From NCBI GenBank assembly GCA_937876385.1, contig CALFHQ010000789.1:1-7650 (forward strand): a DNA stretch of 7,650 bases. Direction: 5' to 3'. The position numbers and the translations under genes were made by a program. Numbering within the stretch: position 1 is the first letter of the stretch; every line of letters starts with the position of its first letter. This stretch comes from an uncultured Pseudomonadota bacterium (GTDB lineage: Bacteria > Myxococcota_A > UBA9042 > CAIXZC01). Of the stretch, positions 1-7,650 are shown piece by piece. The notes below the pieces were generated by a model. It searched no databases and was not told the origin of the DNA. It worked only from the letters and a program-made list of their open reading frames with translations.

Positions 1-1908
1 TGGCCGAAGGAAAAGGGCAGCGCCGCCATATCCCCCGAGGTTTCGAAGGGTATCGGCCAGAAGTACAGCGTCCTTTGAACCGGAATTTCGGAAGGCCTGG
101 TCCAACAACTTCCCAACGGACTTTTTGTCCAGGACTCGGTTGTAGGATTCGAAGGCTACGCTGTCTGGCATGATGAGGGCAATCAGGGTTCGCCCTGTGG
201 TTGTATCAACCAGCTTCCCATCCCGCCGCACTTTGATGCTGGCCTGGAGGTGAAGTTCTCCCAGGTCGTAAGCCATGCGGACTTCTTCGGAGTTGGCGAA
301 GGCCTTGCCTTCTCCCTTGGCGAAGGGGCGCTCTCGGGTCATGTAGTACAGGCCCAAGACGATGTCCTGGGTGGGAACGATGATGGGTGCGCCGTTTGCC
401 GGACTCAACACGTTGTTCGTGGAGAGGATGAGCACTCGGGATTCCAACTGTGCTTCCAGGGAGAGGGGCACGTGTACGGCCATCTGGTCACCGTCAAAGT
501 CGGCGTTGTAAGGAACGCAGACCAAGGGGTGAAGCTGAATGGCTTTCCCTTCAATGAGAACCGGCTCAAAGGCCTGGATTCCCAAACGGTGAAGGGTAGG
601 GGCACGGTTCAGGAGGACGGGGTGTTCTCGGGTGACATCTTCGAGGATGTCCCAGATCTCCGGTTCCTGTCGCTCGACCTTCTTCTTGGCGGCTTTGATT
701 GTGTTGGCGTAGCCCCGTTCTTCCAACTGATTGTAGACAAAGGGCTTGAACAGTTCCAAAGCCATAGTCTTGGGGATACCGCACTGGTGGAGTTTCAGCT
801 CCGGACCCACGACGATAACGCTTCGACCGGAGTAGTCGACTCGTTTCCCCAGGAGGTTCTGGCGGAATCGTCCCTGCTTTCCTTTGATCATATCGGAAAG
901 GGACTTGAGCTGCCGACGGGAGGGCCCGGCGGTCATGACCTTGCTGCCTTCTTTCTGGCTGTTGTCGAACAGTGCGTCGACGGCTTCCTGCAGCATCCGC
1001 TTTTCGTTTCGGATGATAATATCGGGCGCGTTCAATTCGAGGAGCCGCTTCAGGCGGTTGTTTCGAGTGATCACTCGTCGGTAGAGATCGTTCAAGTCGG
1101 AGGTAGCAAAGCGACCCCCGTCCAACGGTACCAACGGTCGAAGATCGGGGGGAAGGACCGGGAGGCGGGTGAGGATCATCCACTCGGGCTTGTTTCCCGA
1201 ATCTCTAAACGCTTCAACCACTCGCAGGCGCTTGGCGATCTTTTTCTGTTTGGGGGTGGAACCAGCCGCTGCGTCGAGGTCTTCTCGCAAGCGGGCGCCC
1301 AGTTCGTCGAGGTCGAGACGTTCCAGCAGCTCTCGGACGGCTTCTGCCCCCATGCCGGCTCGGAAGGTATCTTCCCCGTATTCATCGAGCAGCTCTTCGA
1401 ATTCTTCCTCCGACAGAATCTGCTTTTCCTTGAGTCCCAGGGCGGGGTCGCCTGCATCGAGAACGATATAGGAGACGCAGGAGAGTACTCGTCCCAGTTC
1501 CTTGGTCGTGATGTCGAGCAAGGTTCCGATGCGGGAAGGCAAGCTGGGTAGGTTTCTCATGAACCAGATATGGGCCACGGGGGCCGCCAGTTCGATGTGA
1601 CCCATGCGCTCACGGCGTACTTTCGAAGAGATCACTTCGACGCCGCACTTCTCGCAGGTGATCCCCCGGTGCTTCATGCGTTTGTACTTCCCGCAATTGC
1701 ACTCATAGTCCTTCACCGGTCCAAAGATCCGTGCACAGAACAACCCGTCTCGTTCCGGTTTGAACGTTCGGTAGTTGATCGTTTCCGGTTTCTTGACTTC
1801 TCCGTACGACCATTCAGAGATGATCTCCGGGGAAGCAAGACCAATCTTCACCCCAACAAAGGACGAGGGATCTTTCGGTTTCTCGAAGAAACTGAGCATA
1901 TCTCGCAA
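1..1908 (-). CDS. rpoC: RNA polymerase subunit beta' (5' part, first 636 codons)
   Basis: Beta' is the catalytic subunit that, with beta, forms the RNA polymerase active centre and clamp. The gene runs off the low-coordinate edge, so about 45% of the usual ~1400 residues is present. Visible in order: zinc-binding site with Cys70, Cys72, Cys85 and Cys88 (same numbers as in E. coli); the RPLVPLDGGRFATSDLNDLY block from residue 257; the clamp coiled-coil at about 277-318; the GKQGRFRQNLLGKR switch region from 343; and the catalytic NADFDGDQ motif at 468-475, whose three Asp (470, 472, 474) hold the catalytic magnesium. The TTG start at 1908 is chosen because it follows a strong Shine-Dalgarno and places Cys70 and the LASP motif exactly as in E. 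coli; an ATG at 1899 is too far from that site. It begins 39 bases after rpoB and is surely co-transcribed. Oddities: a three-residue LPS insertion near residue 120, and the last ~13 codons (positions 1-36) no longer match the family, suggesting a frameshift. Confidence 0.97.
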   Translation of the reverse strand, partial: MRDMLSFFEKPKDPSSFVGVKIGLASPEIISEWSYGEVKKPETINYRTFKPERDGLFCARIFGPVKDYECNCGKYKRMKHRGITCEKCGVEVISSKVRRERMGHIELAAPVAHIWFMRNLPSLPSRIGTLLDITTKELGRVLSCVSYIVLDAGDPALGLKEKQILSEEEFEELLDEYGEDTFRAGMGAEAVRELLERLDLDELGARLREDLDAAAGSTPKQKKIAKRLRVVEAFRDSGNKPEWMILTRLPVLPPDLRPLVPLDGGRFATSDLNDLYRRVITRNNRLKRLLELNAPDIIIRNEKRMLQEAVDALFDNSQKEGSKVMTAGPSRRQLKSLSDMIKGKQGRFRQNLLGKRVDYSGRSVIVVGPELKLHQCGIPKTMALELFKPFVYNQLEERGYANTIKAAKKKVERQEPEIWDILEDVTREHPVLLNRAPTLHRLGIQAFEPVLIEGKAIQLHPLVCVPYNADFDGDQMAVHVPLSLEAQLESRVLILSTNNVLSPANGAPIIVPTQDIVLGLYYMTRERPFAKGEGKAFANSEEVRMAYDLGELHLQASIKVRRDGKLVDTTTGRTLIALIMPDSVAFESYNRVLDKKSVGKLLDQAFRNSGSKDAVLLADTLRNLGGYGGAALFLRP

Positions 1909-1912
1909 AGCG

Positions 1913-1921
1913 TCCTCCTCC
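1913..1921 (-). promoter_or_regulatory. Shine-Dalgarno of rpoC
   Basis: GGAGGAGGA on the minus strand lies 4-8 bases before the TTG at 1908, depending on which part of it pairs with the 16S rRNA. It is 13 or more bases from the in-frame ATG at 1899. The spacing decides the start in favour of TTG. Confidence 0.85.
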
Positions 1922-1947
1922 GGCTTGTCACCGTGGCGATACAGCTA

Positions 1948-6102
<4,155 letters not shown>

Positions 6103-6132
6103 ACTTTCCCTCGCTGTCGAAAATCCGACGAA

Positions 6133-6160
6133 GGGGACGGCCCCGAAATGGGACCGCCCC
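6133..6160 (-). promoter_or_regulatory. GC-rich hairpin in the rplL-rpoB spacer, possible attenuator or processing site
   Basis: On the transcript, GGGG-CGG-U-CCC pairs with GGG-G-CCG-U-CCCC around a five-base loop (AUUUC): ten base pairs, nine or ten of them G-C, with one mismatch and one bulge. It ends 30 bases before the rpoB ATG. Only a short U4 follows (6120-6123), ten bases after the stem, so it is a poor match to a full intrinsic terminator. In E. coli the same spacer holds a partial attenuator and an RNase III cleavage site that lower rpoBC expression relative to the ribosomal genes. A similar role here is inferred from position and shape only. Confidence 0.5.
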
Positions 6161-6190
6161 CCGATTATCCAAAAGCTTCTCTGTCAGCGT

Positions 6191-6577
6191 TTACACCGAG
6201 GGTTTCACGTCCACGGTACCGCCGGCAGCTTCGATCTTGGCCTTGACATCGTCAACTTCGGCTTTCCCAACGCCTTCTTTGATGGCCTTGGGAACACCGT
6301 CGACGAGGTCTTTGGCTTCCTTGAGTCCCAACCCGGTGAGGGCTCGGACTTCCTTGATGACCTGAAGCTTCGTGGCGCCAAATCCGGTGAGGATGACGTC
6401 GAACTCGGTGGGTTCCTCGGCGACTTCGGCGGCGGCGGGGCCGGCAGCGGCGACGGCGACGGGAGCAGCGGCGCTAACGCCCCAGTCCTCTTCGAGTTCT
6501 TTGACGAGCCCGGCGAGTTCCACAACGGTCATGCTGCCGAGAAATTCTTTGACTTGTTCTTTCGTGATGTCTGCCAT
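6191..6577 (-). CDS. rplL: Ribosomal protein L7/L12
   Basis: Complete, 128 residues, within the normal 120-130 range. L12 dimers bind the C-terminal helix of L10 and form the flexible ribosomal stalk that recruits and activates EF-Tu, EF-G, IF2 and RF3. Three parts are visible: an N-terminal dimerisation helix pair (about 1-33, acidic, ending in EEDWGVSA), an Ala/Pro/Val-rich hinge (about 35-53), and the globular factor-binding domain (about 56-128) with KLQVIKEVRALTGLGLKEAK at 70-89 carrying the conserved lysines and the GLGLKEAKDLV helix. The ATG is preceded by AAGGAGA with about 8 bases spacing; TAA stop. It starts 35 bases after rplJ ends, consistent with translation from one mRNA. As in other bacteria, L12 needs several copies per ribosome, and its own strong ribosome binding site fits that. 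Confidence 0.98.
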   Translation of the reverse strand: MADITKEQVKEFLGSMTVVELAGLVKELEEDWGVSAAAPVAVAAAGPAAAEVAEEPTEFDVILTGFGATKLQVIKEVRALTGLGLKEAKDLVDGVPKAIKEGVGKAEVDDVKAKIEAAGGTVDVKPSV

Positions 6578-6612
6578 GATGTTCTCTCCTTTCAGTCTTT
6601 TTCCAAATTCAA

Positions 6613-7134
6613 TCAGTTAGAATTCATCTTGTCGGCACGCGCATTCAGCACGCCCAACAGGTTCCTCGGAGCAGCCTGGAGCAAGCCCATGAACTGTTGC
6701 GCAGGTGCATTGAAGACCGACAGCGCCTTGGCCCGCATCTCATCGATGGAGGGCAACGTTGCGAGGTCTTTCACACCTTCTGTCGCAAGAATCTTGCCAC
6801 TGAGGATACCGCCACGAAGGACGAGAAGGGGTTCGCCTTTTGCGAAGTTAACCACTTCTTTCGCCATCGCTGCCGGGTCACCGTCCGTGAGAGCCACGGC
6901 GATGGGCCCACCGAGAAGCTCTTCGAGGCTCTCGTTGGGGGTATCCTTGCAAGCAATCTTCAACAGGGTGTTCTTTACCACCCGCAACGAACTGTCGGCA
7001 TTTCGCAACGCCTTTCGCAGTTCATGAAGGGATCGCACCGTGATGCCTTTGTATTCCATCACGATGACGCCCTGGGCTGTGCTCAGGTTTTCCTTCAACT
7101 GCTCCACCACGAGGACTTTGTCTTGTTTTTTCAA
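6613..7134 (-). CDS. rplJ: Ribosomal protein L10
   Basis: Complete, 173 residues from the chosen start (E. coli 165). L10 anchors the stalk: its N-terminal domain binds 23S rRNA beside L11, and its C-terminal helix carries the L12 dimers. Visible: KQDKVLVVEQLKE at the N-terminus; the YKGITVRSLHELRKALR and RVVKNTLLKIA motifs at about 28-60, diagnostic for the L10/P0 family; and a long C-terminal segment (about 134-170, QQFMGLLQAAPRNLLGVLNAR) that should form the L12-binding helix. The TTG at 7134 is preferred because AGGAGGAGG ends five bases before it and the protein then begins like other L10 proteins (MKKQDK). An upstream in-frame GTG at 7164 would translate that purine run as a Glu stretch, so it is rejected. 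The free L10-L12 complex probably represses this gene through the leader upstream. TGA stop. Confidence 0.97.
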   Translation of the reverse strand: MKKQDKVLVVEQLKENLSTAQGVIVMEYKGITVRSLHELRKALRNADSSLRVVKNTLLKIACKDTPNESLEELLGGPIAVALTDGDPAAMAKEVVNFAKGEPLLVLRGGILSGKILATEGVKDLATLPSIDEMRAKALSVFNAPAQQFMGLLQAAPRNLLGVLNARADKMNSN

Positions 7135-7139
7135 ACCTT

Positions 7140-7148
7140 CCTCCTCCT
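7140..7148 (-). promoter_or_regulatory. Shine-Dalgarno of rplJ
   Basis: AGGAGGAGG lies five bases before the TTG at 7134, inside a longer purine run (7136-7150). It sets the rplJ start and lies just 3' of a leader segment (7155-7163) that can pair with the far end of the spacer. Confidence 0.85.
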
Positions 7149-7198
7149 CTTGCGGGCGAAGCACATTGGATGTGAAAGCAGAGAGTGGTGCAGCTCCT

Positions 7199-7250
7199 GA
7201 TCTCCGCAGGATTTATGCGAGTGTTCACCGTCGCACCTGCTTCTTGGACC
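7199..7250 (-). promoter_or_regulatory. L10 leader (autoregulatory site of rplJ-rplL mRNA)
   Basis: The rplA-rplJ spacer has the form I recall for the L10 leader family (Rfam RF00557). On the transcript, GCAGG (7240-7236) pairs with CCUGC (7210-7206), stacked on UGCGA (7235-7231) pairing with UCGCA (7220-7216); the 3' side has a five-base bulge, UAAAU (7215-7211). Below the stem, UCC (7248-7246) can pair with GGA (7205-7203) across an asymmetric AAGAA loop, the place where the family has a kink-turn-like element. In E. coli and other bacteria the L10-L12 complex binds this RNA and represses translation of both genes. The identification rests on the pairing, the GCAGG...AAAUCCUGC-GAG core and the position; no covariance score was computed. 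Confidence 0.8.
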
Positions 7251-7276
7251 AAAACTGCTTCGCCTGGTTTGTTGAA

Positions 7277-7650
7277 TCACCTGAAACTTGCCATCAAATC
7301 ATTGGTATCGATGCGTACACCGACTCCCATCGTCGTCGAAACCGTGACCCCTTTCAGGTAGGTTCCCTTCACCGAGGCGGGACGCAGTTTGACCAGCGTG
7401 TCCACCAGGGCTCGAAGGTTCGCCACCAGTTGTTCGGGTTCAAAGCTCTTTCGGCCGATGCAAGCGTGCACGATTCCCGCTTTTTCCACTCGAAACTCGA
7501 TGCGCCCGCCCTTGGCTTCTTTGACGGCGTTAGCCACTTCAAAGGTTACCGTCCCCAGCTTGGGGTTGGGCATCAGGCCACGACGACCAAGGATTCGACC
7601 CAAACGGCCGACCTTTGCCATCACGTCGGGAGTGGCGATGGTCTTGTCGA
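7277..7650 (-). CDS. rplA: Ribosomal protein L1 (3' part, last 123 residues)
   Basis: Only the C-terminal half is in the window (E. coli L1 has 234 residues); the start lies beyond the high-coordinate edge. L1 binds 23S rRNA helices 76-78 to form the mobile L1 stalk that helps release deacylated tRNA, and in many bacteria also represses its own L11-L1 mRNA. The visible part starts at the equivalent of E. coli residue ~112: DKTIATPDVMAKVG, then the conserved RGLMPNPKLGTVTFEVANAV (rRNA-contact loop and helix), the IEFRVEKAGIVHACIGRKSF strands, a helix, and the C-terminal KGTYLKGVTVSTTMGVGV, a family signature. One oddity is LGRRGLM where LGPRGLM is usual. TGA stop at 7277-7279. It is followed by the L10 leader with no terminator visible, so read-through into rplJ is likely. 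The upstream neighbour would be expected to be rplK, outside the window. Confidence 0.97.
   Translation of the reverse strand, partial: DKTIATPDVMAKVGRLGRILGRRGLMPNPKLGTVTFEVANAVKEAKGGRIEFRVEKAGIVHACIGRKSFEPEQLVANLRALVDTLVKLRPASVKGTYLKGVTVSTTMGVGVRIDTNDLMASFR

Noticed and set aside
520..549. Rifampicin-resistance substitutions in rpoB (residue numbering, not bases)
   Set aside because: All main contact positions (Gln528, Asp531, His541, Arg544, Ser546) are wild type, so there is no sign of resistance.
566..1183. Minus-strand open frame of 205 codons inside rpoC
   Set aside because: It is out of frame with rpoC, and its Arg/Pro/Ser-rich product is typical of a shifted reading of a GC-rich gene. 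The rpoC frame here encodes the conserved core.
250..1551. Long open frame of 433 codons on the plus strand
   Set aside because: It lies wholly antisense to rpoC, whose minus-strand translation matches beta' throughout. The plus-strand protein shows no recognisable domain, and the codon use of the real gene (few TTA, CTA and TCA codons) leaves the opposite strand free of stops.
1909..1947. Possible regulatory structure in the rpoB-rpoC spacer
   Set aside because: The 39 bases hold the rpoC Shine-Dalgarno and no convincing stem or terminator.
6578..6612. Possible terminator or promoter between rplJ and rplL
   Set aside because: The 35-base spacer is A/G-rich with only the rplL ribosome binding site; no hairpin or -35/-10 pair was convincing.

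Overview
The window is a stretch of the classic bacterial ribosomal-protein/RNA-polymerase operon. All genes lie on the minus strand, so transcription runs from high to low coordinates: rplA (L1, 3' part only) - L10 leader - rplJ (L10) - rplL (L7/L12) - rpoB (beta) - rpoC (beta', 5' part only). The window is almost fully coding; the four spacers are 142, 35, 88 and 39 bases long, and no stretch over 300 bases lacks a gene. No tRNA, rRNA, mobile element, CRISPR array or accessory gene was seen.

Organism: beta carries both large lineage-specific inserts also found in Escherichia coli beta (around residues 225-370 and 955-1075), and the start of beta' (a 'FFEKPKDP' type N-terminus followed by a four-cysteine zinc site) resembles the delta-group Proteobacteria as I remember them (Myxococcota, Desulfobacterota, Bdellovibrionota). 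A Gram-negative, moderately GC-rich bacterium of that kind or a neighbouring phylum is my inference; a species cannot be named from this window.

How the parts work together: L1 is a 23S rRNA-binding protein of the L1 stalk. L10 and L12 form the ribosomal stalk that recruits translation GTPases. Beta and beta' are the two catalytic subunits of RNA polymerase. The rplA-rplJ spacer folds as an L10 leader, the mRNA site through which the L10-L12 complex represses its own translation. The rplL-rpoB spacer holds a GC-rich hairpin where E. coli has a partial attenuator and an RNase III site, which may set the ratio of ribosomal protein to polymerase.

I found no undescribed system. The points worth a second look are two mutually exclusive pairings in the rplJ leader, a probable reading-frame disturbance in the last dozen codons of rpoC at the window edge, the rplL-rpoB hairpin, two TTG starts behind very strong ribosome binding sites, and one substitution in a conserved L1 loop.
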